Shown: positions 7,905 to 17,349 of the stretch, in pieces
Layout: each line of letters opens with the position of its first letter
Position numbering within the stretch: position 1 is the first letter of the stretch
From: JAVBNW01 sp031551255
GTDB lineage: Bacteria > Bacillota > Clostridia > Christensenellales > UBA1750
DNA length: 57,856 bases
Reading direction: 5' to 3'
Assembly: GCA_031551255.1 (NCBI GenBank)
Contig: JAVBNW010000126.1
Location: 1-57,856 of the forward strand
Made by a program: the position numbers and the translations under genes
Notes under the pieces: model-generated
Databases searched by the model: none
Told to the model about the DNA's origin: nothing
What the model saw: the letters and a program-made list of their open reading frames with translations, nothing else

Positions 7905-9722
7905 CTATTCCTCCCGCGCGGCGGAGGAATCCTCATCCGCCTCGATCGCGGGGATACGAATATCCACCTGCGTGCCGCGGCCGTGCTCGCTCTTGATGCT
8001 CAATCCATATTCAGGCCCGTATACCAACCGAAGTCGGTCGTGGATGTTGCGGATGCCGAAGCCGTTGTTATGCTGCGCCTCGAACTCGTCGGAAAAAATC
8101 GCATGCAGCCGCTCGGGCGCGATGCCGCAACCATCGTCCTGCACCGATAAAAGAATCGTATCTCCATCCAACCGCCCCATTATGCGGATGGCTCCGCGCT
8201 TTTGCTCGGTATTCATGATGCCGTGGATGATCGCGTTTTCGACGATGGGCTGGAGCGTCAGCTTGATGATGCCGTACCTGGCGCACGCCTCCTCAACATC
8301 CGCGATCAAATCGACGCGGTCGTTCAGGCGGATGTTCTGAATGCGCGCGTAAAAGCTTACGTGGGCCAGCTCGTCTTTGATGGACACGATATCCCGCCCC
8401 CGGTTCAGGCTCAGCTTGTAAAACGCCGAAAGGGATTGAACCAGCGTACGAATCTCCTCGCCCCGCTCTTCATAGGACATCCAGTTGATCATATCCAGCG
8501 TGTTGTATAGAAAATGCGGGTTGATCTGCGCTTGCAACGCGCGCAATTCCGCGTTTTTAATCTCCATGCCCGCCTTTTTTTGTTCATCAAGCAACTCTTT
8601 CATGCGGTCGATCATGAAGTTATAGTCCCGCGTAAGCTCGCTGATCTCGTCGCCGCCCTCCACCGGGAGCGTCGCGTTCGTCAGATCGCCGCCGTGCACG
8701 GTGCGGATGTGCCGCGCGAGCCTTGAGATGCGCACCGTACTATAGTGCGCTATCAGCGCCGCCGCGACATATGCCATTGCGCCAATACCCGCCAGCAGCA
8801 GCAGCATAACATTCCTTTGCGTATTGATGTGCGAAAAAATCTCCCGTGTGGGAATGACCGTGGTCATCGTCCAGTCTGTGCCCGGAATTGCGCGCGCCTT
8901 CACAAACGCGTCTTCCCGCTGAAGGTTCATCAATTCCCATCCTGCGCCGCCCAGGATGGTTTGTCGCGCCTGAGGTTGAATCATCAACTCGTCAAGCAGC
9001 GCGTCGTCCGTGGCGGCCACCACGATGCCTTCGGAATTTTGCAGATATGTAAGGCTGCCCTCCGATGCATTCGCATCGGAAAGGATTTGCCGGATGCGTT
9101 GCGTGGAAAAATCGATGCGCACATAGGCTAGCGTAACCTGGAAATCGTTCGAACGCCTCAGCCGCCTAACCAAAGACAGGTACCTATCATCTTGCCCGCC
9201 TCCCAGGTAGGCGGGCGGGCACATCAGGATCTTATTCGACGTTTCGTTAAGGCGAGAATACCAGCCCTCCTTCACCGCATCGCCAAAGCCAAGCACGTTT
9301 ACCTCCTCGCGCGAGTACACCACCTCGTCCCTAACGTACATCCTCACCTGGATGCCGTCCTTCTCGTCGAAGAACGAATTGAGATACCGCCACAGGTTGT
9401 TCATATCCCCGTACTGGTCGGGCAGCGCATACGTCTCCAGATCTCGTTCGAGCATGTTGTTAACCGCGATATCCAGGGCGATCACGTCGGAAATCTGGAT
9501 GAGTTTTCCAATCTTGTATGCGATAAAATCCGAAGTCTGGTCAAAGGAATGGCCGGCGGAGAACAGCACGCGCTGCTCCATCACATGGCGCATATTCGCA
9601 AAGGAAATCAGCGTAAAGACCCCCAATGGAACGATGATCAGCAGAAAAAAGGACAACATAAGCTTTTGTTTGAAGGTAATCCCGTCGGGCAGCCGCCTTT
9701 TCGGCTTATCCGCGCCGTTCAT
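7905..9722 (-). CDS. YesM-family sensor histidine kinase
   Basis: A 605-residue membrane kinase. A first membrane segment at about 20-42 (LMLSFFLLIIVPLGVFTLISF) and a second near 308-330 bracket a roughly 260-residue extracellular sensor domain. A HAMP linker follows, then the His_kinase domain with QINPHFLYNTLDMINW (phospho-acceptor about H403) and a HATPase domain with LQPIVENAIIHG and DDGCGI. This class pairs with AraC-type response regulators and commonly controls adjacent LplABC transporters. Its start overlaps the end of the regulator gene by 4 bases (ATGA), indicating translational coupling. Regulation of both the transporter downstream and the divergent glycyl-radical operon is inferred from position. 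Confidence 0.95.
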   Translation of the reverse strand: MNGADKPKRRLPDGITFKQKLMLSFFLLIIVPLGVFTLISFANMRHVMEQRVLFSAGHSFDQTSDFIAYKIGKLIQISDVIALDIAVNNMLERDLETYALPDQYGDMNNLWRYLNSFFDEKDGIQVRMYVRDEVVYSREEVNVLGFGDAVKEGWYSRLNETSNKILMCPPAYLGGGQDDRYLSLVRRLRRSNDFQVTLAYVRIDFSTQRIRQILSDANASEGSLTYLQNSEGIVVAATDDALLDELMIQPQARQTILGGAGWELMNLQREDAFVKARAIPGTDWTMTTVIPTREIFSHINTQRNVMLLLLAGIGAMAYVAAALIAHYSTVRISRLARHIRTVHGGDLTNATLPVEGGDEISELTRDYNFMIDRMKELLDEQKKAGMEIKNAELRALQAQINPHFLYNTLDMINWMSYEERGEEIRTLVQSLSAFYKLSLNRGRDIVSIKDELAHVSFYARIQNIRLNDRVDLIADVEEACARYGIIKLTLQPIVENAIIHGIMNTEQKRGAIRIMGRLDGDTILLSVQDDGCGIAPERLHAIFSDEFEAQHNNGFGIRNIHDRLRLVYGPEYGLSIKSEHGRGTQVDIRIPAIEADEDSSAAREE

Positions 9723-11299
9723 CGCAGCGCCGCCGTCTCGCGGTATTCCGAGGGCGCAACGCCTTCCAGCTTGCGGAATACCCGCGCAAAGTAATCTCCG
9801 TCCCTGTAACCGATTTCCCGCGCGATATCGGCGATTTTGATATCCGGATCCAGCAAAAATTCGCGGGAGCGCTCAATCCGGCAGCGGTTGATGTAGTGCC
9901 CGATCGTCTCGCCGGTCTCTTGCTTGAACAGCGCGCAGATATATGCAGGGGATAGGAAGATGTGGCGACCGATATCCGCAGTAGAGAGCGAAGGCTCTCG
10001 ATAGTGCGCGTGGATATAGGCGAGAATCTCCCTCACCGTCGCGCCGTGGCGGTATTTTTCCGCGGCAAGGCGAAGATATTCCACGGTGAGGTCGTTGAGC
10101 AACGCCTCCAGATCGCCCAGAGAGGAAAGGCGGGAAATCGCTTCCCACAGGCGATCTTCGCCGTTTAAGCGCTCGTCCAAAGGCGGCAGATCTTCCGCTC
10201 TAGCGGCCTGCAAAATGCACATGGCCAGCCGAAAGTAAAATACGCGGATGCGGCCTGCGTAGGTATCCGGATGCTGCGCAATGGCTTCCGCCAACCTAAG
10301 CCGCATTCGGCGCAACCCATTCTCATCGCGTTGGCGAAGCATCAGTGCAAATTCCTCCACAAAGCGAGGGTCGAAGTCGTATTCCTGTCCCCCGCCGGGG
10401 GCGGCGTAAACTCCAATCCTCTGGCCGGTGACGAACTGCCGTTGCCGGGCCGCCAGCGCCGTGCCGTAGGAGCGCGGGATCCCCTCCACCCCGGGCGCCG
10501 GCTCGCCCACCGCGATGGACGCGCAGTCGGGCAGCACATCCAACACGGCGGCGCACAGCCTGTCGCACTCCTGTGGCCGCTCTGCCTCCGCAGAACCGAC
10601 GCACAGATGCACAACAACCGTGCACTCGTCGGACATTGCCGCAAAGCCGCCATACCCGTGCTGGACAAGCAGCGCCTCCAGCCGGGGCCGCCATCTTGCA
10701 TCAAACGCATCGGCGCTCGCCGCCGCGTCCTCGCGCATTGTAAGCAAAGCCACGGTAAAGATAGGAGCGTCCGGCAACTCGACTGGCAGAAGCTGGAGCA
10801 TCTGCGCAACCCTGTCCGGATCGGAATCCTCGCTAACCAACAGCGCCGATAGCTCGCTGCGCAAAAGCGGCAGGCTCAGGCGCAGCGCCTGATGCGCCTG
10901 CCGAGAACTGCGCAAGCGGGTCTGCTCCCGCGTGCGCAGCTCGACCGCATCCGTAAGCGCGGCGCAAAGCTCGTTAAGGTCGATGGGCTTCTCGATCACG
11001 CGCACGGCGCTGAGCTTGATGGCCTCCTTGCAGTATGCGATATCGACGTACGCGCTCATGAAGATGATCTTGCACTCCGGACAGATTTCCCGAAGGCGCT
11101 TGGCAAAGCCGATGCCGTCCAGCCTGGGCATGCGGATGTCCGACAGCACGATATCCGGATGAAAACGCGCGGCGAGCTCTACGGCGCGCAAGCCGTCGTC
11201 GGTCTTCTCCAGGCTGTGAATGCCCAGCGCATCCCACTTTACCATCTTCACGATGCCCTCCAGGGTGATATAGTCGTCCTCGACGATCATAAGCCGCAT
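9719..11299 (-). CDS. YesN-family response regulator with AraC-type DNA-binding domain
   Basis: A 526-residue response regulator. The receiver domain opens with MRLMIVEDDYITLEG and has its phosphorylation site in DIVLSDIRMPRLDG (D54) and the conserved lysine in VIEKPIDL. A long central region (about 130-410), variable in this family, leads to a C-terminal AraC HTH pair (about 425-525) containing SPAYICALFKQETGETIGHYI and IAREIGYRDGDYFARVFRK. It is transcribed ahead of yesM and lies 241 bases from the divergent activase gene, so its operators probably lie in 11300-11540. The start ATG has AAAAGGAGATGAAAAC upstream. Confidence 0.95.
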   Translation of the reverse strand: MRLMIVEDDYITLEGIVKMVKWDALGIHSLEKTDDGLRAVELAARFHPDIVLSDIRMPRLDGIGFAKRLREICPECKIIFMSAYVDIAYCKEAIKLSAVRVIEKPIDLNELCAALTDAVELRTREQTRLRSSRQAHQALRLSLPLLRSELSALLVSEDSDPDRVAQMLQLLPVELPDAPIFTVALLTMREDAAASADAFDARWRPRLEALLVQHGYGGFAAMSDECTVVVHLCVGSAEAERPQECDRLCAAVLDVLPDCASIAVGEPAPGVEGIPRSYGTALAARQRQFVTGQRIGVYAAPGGGQEYDFDPRFVEEFALMLRQRDENGLRRMRLRLAEAIAQHPDTYAGRIRVFYFRLAMCILQAARAEDLPPLDERLNGEDRLWEAISRLSSLGDLEALLNDLTVEYLRLAAEKYRHGATVREILAYIHAHYREPSLSTADIGRHIFLSPAYICALFKQETGETIGHYINRCRIERSREFLLDPDIKIADIAREIGYRDGDYFARVFRKLEGVAPSEYRETAALR

Positions 11300-11425
11300 G
11301 TTTTCATCTCCTTTTTACGAATAGTTTACGGCAGTACAACAAAATCGTCAATCGTCATTCTTCGGATTCCCGCGCGTATGCGCCGCCATTGCACATATGT
11401 GTATAATAAGAATATAAAATAAAGT

Positions 11426-11453
11426 TTGCATTTTCCTTGTAAAAGGCTATACT
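11426..11453 (+). promoter_or_regulatory. Candidate sigma-A promoter for the glycyl-radical operon
   Basis: TTGCAT at 11426-11431 and TATACT at 11448-11453 are separated by 16 bases in the AT-rich intergenic region between divergent yesN and the activase gene. It lies about 90 bases before the activase ATG, leaving room for a regulator-controlled leader. Prediction from consensus only. Confidence 0.5.
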
Positions 11454-11540
11454 TATATCCAAAGGATGCGCCATGAATGCGCACATTTGCCGCAAAAATG
11501 CTTTTGGGATTGCAAGTTTGCCGATGGGGATTGAGATAGG

Positions 11541-12443
11541 ATGGAAGGTCTCACCGGGCTGATCTTTGGCATTCAACATTTTTCCATTCACGATGGAAAC
11601 GGCGTCCGCACCAACGTCTTTTTTAAGGGTTGCCCGCTGAACTGTCTATGGTGCCACAATCCGGAGGGGATTTCCCCGGATGCGCTGCTTACCTTCTCCG
11701 CCAACAAGTGCATCGGCTGCGGCGCGTGCTTTGCGCTATGCCCGCAGGTACACAGGATGGAAGGCGGCGTTCATGTGCTGGACCGCGCCGCCTGCACACG
11801 CCGCTTTGCGTGCGTCGAGGCGTGCCCCGGACAGGCGCTCGAGCGGGTGGGTAGGGAAATGACCGTGCCGGAATTGATGGAGGACCTGCTGCGCGACCTG
11901 AGGTATTATAAAGCCAGCGGCGGCGGCGTAACGCTGTCGGGCGGCGAGCCGATGATGCAGTTTCCCTTTGCACGGGCCGCGCTTGAGGCGTGCCGTGAGG
12001 CGGGCGTCAATACGGCGATGGAGACATGCGGCGTCGCGCCGACTGAACACTATGAGCATATTCTACCATTGGTGGATACGTTTCTTTTCGATATGAAGGA
12101 ATCCGACCCCGTCCGGCACCTTGAGTACACCGGTGCGGACAACGCGTTGATTCTAGAAAACCTCGCGTTTTTAAGCGGGCGCGGCGCACGCATCATCCTG
12201 CGTTGCCCGATCATCCCCGGACTAAACGACCGCCGCGAGCATTTTGAATATTTGGCCGGGCTTGCGTGCCTGTATAGCGGAATTCAAGGCATAGAACTTA
12301 TGCCGTACCATAAACTAGGCACGTCGAAGGCCGAACGCATGGGCCTTAAGCCGCAAACGCCCTTTAGCGAACCCCCGGCAGGCGCTACGGAGGGCTGGAA
12401 TCGCATCATCGAAGCCGCGGGCGGCAAAATTATGACTTACTAA
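11541..12443 (+). CDS. Glycyl-radical enzyme activating protein (radical SAM)
   Basis: A 300-residue radical-SAM activase that installs the glycyl radical on the enzyme encoded next. The SAM cluster motif is GCPLNCLWCHN (Cys31, Cys35, Cys38). Between it and the catalytic barrel is an inserted ferredoxin-like region with two further Cys groups (CIGCGACFALCP and CTRRFACVEACPGQAL), as in activases of dehydratase/lyase-type glycyl-radical enzymes rather than of the short pyruvate formate-lyase type. GGGVTLSGGEPMMQ is the conserved GGE region. The ATG follows GGGGATTGAGATAGG, a moderate ribosome binding site. It is the first gene of the operon and ends 42 bases before its target enzyme. Confidence 0.93.
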   Translation: MEGLTGLIFGIQHFSIHDGNGVRTNVFFKGCPLNCLWCHNPEGISPDALLTFSANKCIGCGACFALCPQVHRMEGGVHVLDRAACTRRFACVEACPGQALERVGREMTVPELMEDLLRDLRYYKASGGGVTLSGGEPMMQFPFARAALEACREAGVNTAMETCGVAPTEHYEHILPLVDTFLFDMKESDPVRHLEYTGADNALILENLAFLSGRGARIILRCPIIPGLNDRREHFEYLAGLACLYSGIQGIELMPYHKLGTSKAERMGLKPQTPFSEPPAGATEGWNRIIEAAGGKIMTY

Positions 12444-12485
12444 GTTTCTACTGTTTGATCTCGACCGACCACGAGGAGGGCTAAC

Positions 12486-14906
12486 ATGTCTACAACATTG
12501 ACGAGAATCGACGAAATGCGCATCGCGCGCATGCGCAAGCATGTACAGGCGCTCAACGACGCCGGGCTGTACCGCACCCACGCGTATACGCTGGTGGGAG
12601 AAAATCTGCGCGGCACCATCGACCAGCCCATCCAGATCCGCCGAGCCAAGGCTGCCGCATGTCTGCTTGACAACGTGAAGCAAAACGTGTTCCCGGATGA
12701 ACCCATCGTCGGCTCCATGGTAGGCCTGTGGGAGCTGGAAACCGATCTGCCCAGCTATGAAGAGCAGAAAAAGGCTGCCATCGCGGCAATCGACGCGCTG
12801 CTGGAAAAAAAGCGCGCCGCCGCGGTTGCCCATAAGGAGCGCGACAGTCGCGTAAGGCCCATGGAAGAAGAAGTCACCGCCGGCCAGGCGCGCTGGGCGT
12901 TGATGTCCCGCGTGCACCACGACGCCAGCCTCAATTACGCCGACTATCAGAGCATGCTGGCCGATATGGAGGAGCACTTTGCCGGTACCGGCATCCAGCG
13001 CTACGAGATCGGCAAGGTATTGGAAGCCACGCTGCGCATCCGGTATGACGCGGCGGATCAGGATATCATGAACAAGCTGCCCTGGCTGCCCGGCAACCAC
13101 TTGGGGTTGGACTATGAAGTGGTCATCACCAAGGGCATGCGCCGCATGAGCGACGAGATTCAGGCGAACTGGAAGGCGACGGACGCCCCTGAGAAGATCG
13201 AGTTTTATACGTCGGTCGACATCGTGATCCGCTCGATGATCGCCTTCTTCAAGCGCTATGCCAAAGCTGTGGAGCAGGCCGCGCAGGCGGACGGCTCCTC
13301 CGGCGAACGACGGCGGGAATTGCTTGAGATGGCAAAGATTCTGGATAAAATGAGCGAGGCCCCGGCGGATACCTTTCGCGAAGCGCTGCAGACCGTATGG
13401 CTTTTGCACGTAATGTCCAACATCGTCGGCGGCTCGGCGATGTCGTTTTCAAGGTTCGATCAGTATATGCTACCTTTTTACCAAAAGGATTTGGACAGAG
13501 GCGTTCCGCGCGAGGAGATCAAAGAGCTGCTGCAGTGCTTCTGGCTAAAAATCAACGAACCCAAGCTGCGCACCGTGCAGAGCATGACGGTCGGCGGCGT
13601 ACACCCGGACGGCGGCGATGCCGCGACGGACCTGACGCGGCTGTGCCTGGAAGTGGCGCGCGACATGAAGCTGCCCTATCCCAACATCGCCGTGCGCGTT
13701 GGCGAGAACAGCCCCGAGTGGCTGTACGACTGCATCCTTGACACCGTCAAGGCAGGTTGCGGCCAGCCGATGGTGCTCAACGACCGAGTCTTTGTCGAAA
13801 ACTTCAAAAAGCTGGGCTACCCGGATGCCATCGCCAACGACTACTTCAACATGGGCTGCGTCGAGCTGATGATCCAGGGCAAGCAACCGTTGTGGGGCGG
13901 CACCAAGAGCGTAGTATACACGCAGTGCCTGGAAAAGACGTTGAACGCTTATACCCGCGGCGATCTTAAGGCCGAAACGTTTGAGCAGTTCATGGACGAC
14001 TACCTGATGCGCATAAGGGACAACATCAAGGAATCGCACGAGCACGCACTGATCCGCAGACAGAACCTTAAAGAGACGTGCTATGACCCGTTCTGCTCGA
14101 TCCTGACGCAGGACTGCATCGCCCGGGGCAAGGATATGCACCACGGCGGCAGCGTGTGTCCGACGCACTGGTCGATCTACGCGCACGGCCTGGGCACCCT
14201 GGCCGACTCGCTGGCGGCGATTAAGAAATTCGTATACGACGACAAGCGTATTACGCTTGATCACCTAATCGAAGTGCTGGATGCGAACTTCGAGGGGTAC
14301 GAAAACATCCATGCGATGCTCGATCGCGGAACCCCGGCCTTCGGCAACGACATCGACGGCACGGACGAAATCGCCAACCGCGTGTTTTGGGAATTGACCA
14401 AAACCATCTATGAGCTCAACCTGCTGGGCGAAGAGGACAAATACGTGGCGACGTTCTTTAGCTACTTTAGCCATGTGCTGTCCGGCGAAGTCACCAAGGC
14501 CACGGCCAACGGCCGCCTGGCCGGGCAGTCGCTGTCCGACAGCATGGCTCCCACCCAGGGCAAGGATGTCAACGGCCCGACCAAGATGCTCAACTCGGTT
14601 CTGAAGATCGACCCTTCGTATATCACCGGCGGCTACGCGCTGAACCTTAAGATCACCCCGACGCTTGCCAAATCGGCACAGGGCACCAAGGCTCTCAAAG
14701 GCCTGCTCAAGGCGTATCTGATGAGCATGGGGCCGCAGATTCAGATCAACTACGTGGATGCCGATTCACTGAAGGATGCACAGGTGCACCCGGAATTGCA
14801 CCGCGATTTGGTTGTACGAGTGGGCGGTTACTGCGAATACTTCGTGAACCTGGATCAGACGCTGCAAAATGAGATCATCGAGCGGACGATGCACGACGCG
14901 GTGTAG
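12486..14906 (+). CDS. Glycyl-radical enzyme of the dehydratase/lyase (PFL-like) family, substrate unknown
   Basis: An 806-residue glycyl-radical enzyme. The active-site cysteine is in NMGCVELMIQGKQ (Cys458), and the nearby Glu460 of GCVE is the general base seen in dehydratases and C-N/C-S lyases of the family; pyruvate formate-lyase instead has a Cys-Cys pair. The C-terminal radical loop is VVRVGGYCEYFVNLDQTLQ with the radical glycine at Gly781. Length and the GCVE motif place it with the glycerol/propanediol dehydratase, hydroxyproline dehydratase and choline lyase group, but I cannot assign one substrate. There are no microcompartment shell genes. The neighbouring dehydrogenase and the divergent sugar transporter point to a polyol or sugar-derived substrate (inference). 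GAGGAGGGCTAAC before the ATG is a strong ribosome binding site. Confidence 0.92.
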   Translation: MSTTLTRIDEMRIARMRKHVQALNDAGLYRTHAYTLVGENLRGTIDQPIQIRRAKAAACLLDNVKQNVFPDEPIVGSMVGLWELETDLPSYEEQKKAAIAAIDALLEKKRAAAVAHKERDSRVRPMEEEVTAGQARWALMSRVHHDASLNYADYQSMLADMEEHFAGTGIQRYEIGKVLEATLRIRYDAADQDIMNKLPWLPGNHLGLDYEVVITKGMRRMSDEIQANWKATDAPEKIEFYTSVDIVIRSMIAFFKRYAKAVEQAAQADGSSGERRRELLEMAKILDKMSEAPADTFREALQTVWLLHVMSNIVGGSAMSFSRFDQYMLPFYQKDLDRGVPREEIKELLQCFWLKINEPKLRTVQSMTVGGVHPDGGDAATDLTRLCLEVARDMKLPYPNIAVRVGENSPEWLYDCILDTVKAGCGQPMVLNDRVFVENFKKLGYPDAIANDYFNMGCVELMIQGKQPLWGGTKSVVYTQCLEKTLNAYTRGDLKAETFEQFMDDYLMRIRDNIKESHEHALIRRQNLKETCYDPFCSILTQDCIARGKDMHHGGSVCPTHWSIYAHGLGTLADSLAAIKKFVYDDKRITLDHLIEVLDANFEGYENIHAMLDRGTPAFGNDIDGTDEIANRVFWELTKTIYELNLLGEEDKYVATFFSYFSHVLSGEVTKATANGRLAGQSLSDSMAPTQGKDVNGPTKMLNSVLKIDPSYITGGYALNLKITPTLAKSAQGTKALKGLLKAYLMSMGPQIQINYVDADSLKDAQVHPELHRDLVVRVGGYCEYFVNLDQTLQNEIIERTMHDAV

Positions 14907-14939
14907 CATCGCGGTATAACGTCGCGGTACCCGCTCCTT

Positions 14940-14964
14940 CACGGGGGGACGCGTCCCCCCCGTG
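14940..14964. other. GC-rich intercistronic hairpin
   Basis: CACGGGGGGACG pairs with CGTCCCCCCCGTG to form an almost perfect, very stable stem between the glycyl-radical enzyme and the dehydrogenase genes. There is no T-run, so it is more likely a 3'-end stabiliser or differential-expression element than a full terminator. A second hairpin of similar position precedes the SDR gene at 34823. Confidence 0.55.
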
Positions 14965-15044
14965 GGCCCCCCGCCGGGGAGGAACGGCGGCGTGGAGTAC
15001 CGATGGTCTATGGGGTCGTACAACAGAAGGAGGACGGACTCGAC

Positions 15045-16304
15045 ATGAAGGTAAAAGCGGCACGGCTCTATGGGAAAAACGACCTGCGCCTGGATACCTT
15101 TGACCTTAGGGACATCCGGCCGGACGAAGTGCTGGCCAAGGTGATCTGCGACAGCGTGTGCATGTCCAGCTACAAGACGCTTCAGCGCGGCAAGCCCGAA
15201 TGCGCGTACCCGCCGGGAACCGAAGGCGACCCAGTTGTGATCGGCCACGAGCTGGCGGCCGAAATCGTTCAGGTGGGCTCCGAGGTTTCGCATCTATACA
15301 AGGTCGGCGAGAAGTTCGGCGTGCAGGCGGCGATGGTCATCGACGGCAAGGGTGTCGCCCCCGGTTATCACGTCTCGGAGTTTGGCGGCTCCGCCACGCA
15401 CGTGATCGTGCCGCCGCGCGTGCTGCCCAGCGAGTTCATGATCTGGTTTGACGACATGCCCTATTACCAAGCCTCCCTCGGCGAGCCCTACGCCTGCCTG
15501 ATTTTTGCGCTGTACGGAAACTTTCACACCCAACGCAACACCCGCGGCATCGAGATCGGCATCAAGGATGGCGGCAGCATGGCCATCATGGGCGGTTGCG
15601 GGCCGATGGGCTTTGGCATGGTCGAGCTCGTGCTCAATATGGAAAAGCGCCCAAAGGTACTGGTGGTTACCGATGTCGACCAAGCGCGCATCGACCACGC
15701 AACGCAGGTCATCTCGCCCGAGTACGCCGCACAAAAGGGCGTGGAGCTACACTACGTGAACACCGCCGACATGTCCGATCCCGTGGCCGAGTTGCGCACT
15801 GTGGCCGGCGGCAACGGCTTTGACGACATCTACATCATGTGCCCGGTCAAGGCGGTGATCGAGCTTGCCGACGCCGTGTGCAATTACTCTTGCTGCATCA
15901 ATTTCTTCTCCGGCCCGGTAGATAAAGAGCTCAGCGCATCGGTCAACTTCTTCGACGTGCATTACAAGGCCAAGCACATCGTCGGCTCGGCATCCAGTGG
16001 CGTGGTGGACATGAAAGAAATCTTCGACATGTGCGGTAAGGGCCGCCTGCGCCCAGAGGTCATGATCACGCATGTCGGCGGGCTCAATTGCGCAGTGGAC
16101 ACCATTTCGAACTTGCCCAAGGTGCCCGGCGGCAAGAAGCTGCTTTACTCCAACATCGATATGGAGCTCACCGCCATCGAGGATTTCGGCAAAGTAGACG
16201 ATCCGCTGTTCCGGGGCCTTGACGAGATCTGCCGCCGCCATAACATGCTTTGGTCGGGTGAGGCGGAGGAGTATTTGCTCAAGCACGGCAAACCCATCAT
16301 GTAG
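15045..16304 (+). CDS. Zinc-type medium-chain dehydrogenase (L-sorbose-1-phosphate reductase-like)
   Basis: About 419 residues. It starts MKVKAARLYGKNDLRL; the ATG at 15045 has AAGGAGG at the right distance, and an upstream in-frame ATG at 15003 has none. Features: SVCMSSYK (first zinc-ligand region), VVIGHELAAEIV with the conserved His-Glu, and a Rossmann nucleotide-binding turn GGCGPMGFGMVE at about residue 185. Long inserts and the Lys/Tyr-rich C-terminus resemble the sorbose-1-phosphate reductase branch of the MDR superfamily, which interconverts ketose and alditol phosphates using NAD(P)H. It is the third gene of the glycyl-radical operon and probably oxidises or reduces the enzyme's substrate or product; the actual substrate is unknown. 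Confidence 0.85.
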   Translation: MKVKAARLYGKNDLRLDTFDLRDIRPDEVLAKVICDSVCMSSYKTLQRGKPECAYPPGTEGDPVVIGHELAAEIVQVGSEVSHLYKVGEKFGVQAAMVIDGKGVAPGYHVSEFGGSATHVIVPPRVLPSEFMIWFDDMPYYQASLGEPYACLIFALYGNFHTQRNTRGIEIGIKDGGSMAIMGGCGPMGFGMVELVLNMEKRPKVLVVTDVDQARIDHATQVISPEYAAQKGVELHYVNTADMSDPVAELRTVAGGNGFDDIYIMCPVKAVIELADAVCNYSCCINFFSGPVDKELSASVNFFDVHYKAKHIVGSASSGVVDMKEIFDMCGKGRLRPEVMITHVGGLNCAVDTISNLPKVPGGKKLLYSNIDMELTAIEDFGKVDDPLFRGLDEICRRHNMLWSGEAEEYLLKHGKPIM

Positions 16305-16572
16305 CAGGTACTCATAAAAACTATGCAAAAGCATAGAAGCCCTGCAGAGACACGTGCAGGCAAAGAATGTTGTTTCATAAGGTTTCGCGTGCATATGGAG
16401 CTGACAGTTTCTTTCACTACTTACGGACTCGACTTTCCCCTATTCGCATTTCGCAAGGCGTCTTGAGGAATTGTCTATTGTAGGAGTATCTAGCTCGCAG
16501 ATCGATCTTGGTCTGCCCAATACATATTATCTGCAACACGCAGTTCGAATCTTCATACCGGACTAGCAACTG

Positions 16573-16610
16573 CCCCAGGGTCGTTTGGCATCTGGGGTTT
16601 CTTTTTGTTT
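16573..16610 (+). terminator. Intrinsic terminator downstream of the glycyl-radical operon
   Basis: CCCCAG (16573-16578) pairs with CTGGGG (16592-16597) and is followed directly by TTTCTTTTTG. It lies 270 bases beyond the dehydrogenase stop codon. Just before it, around 16540-16565, is a degenerate tRNA-T-arm-like stretch (GTTCGAATC) that does not fold into a tRNA. Confidence 0.7.
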
Positions 16611-17349
16611 GTTCCTCCTCCTTTTCCCTATTTTATTGGCATCAGCAAGATGCTAACAGCCTCATAGATAATCGCGCTTGAGCGGCGTGTATCCCCGTCT
16701 GCCTCGCGCGGGCATGCACTGCGGTCGCCTTGAGCGAGTTGAAATGCATTGCTGGACACAACCGAAATTCTTTGGGGCTGCGACGAAATTACGAAGCGCT
16801 TTAAGGGCGAAATGTTGTGATTGACGGGGCGCTGGCCCGAGATAAGCGTTTGTGCATATGTAGGCTCTACGGTAAGCAACGCCGTAAGACAGCCCGATAA
16901 GGCAACGGTGCAAAATATACGTGACGCATACTGCCGGCACGCTGAATAAAGACTGCGGCTTCATTTGACAATTCCCGCTTTTTATGCTCTTTTCCATTCG
17001 TTGAGAATATACCCGGCATATGGTAAACTGTAGCGGGATATCTACGATATGAACCACCAAAGAGATTCCCGCATCGTGCCTGTCAGGGCCCACAGGGCGG
17101 CGCATGTTAGCCCTTGCCGAGATATAATGCATACTCACCTGCGCTCCCTAGTCGTTTATGGCTTTTATTGGGCGGCAATTTACGCAGGACGCATTGATCA
17201 AATACGCAACGGCGTTGCTGTTGCATCGGCTTCGAACCTTGGTGCGCAAATCGCCGCCTCGCATCCTAAAGTCTGCATTTGGGGCGCGTTCTGGATAAAA
17301 ATATAGGGCGATATCAATTCAGCCTGTCGGGGCAAGGAGGAAGCATATC
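16611..17349. other. Gene-free region before the sugar-binding lipoprotein gene
   Basis: About 740 bases with only short, overlapping frames on both strands, none with a convincing start. It presumably holds the promoter of the lipoprotein gene at 17350. Nothing else recognised. Confidence 0.4.

Noticed and set aside
12315..13409. 364-residue minus-strand frame opposite the glycyl-radical operon
   Set aside because: Antisense shadow of GC-rich coding sequence; the plus strand encodes the clear glycyl-radical enzyme with catalytic motifs.
16490..16572. tRNA-like stretch with GTTCGAATC before the terminator
   Set aside because: T-stem mispairs at two of five positions and no D-arm or acceptor partner could be found, so it is not called as a tRNA or attachment site.
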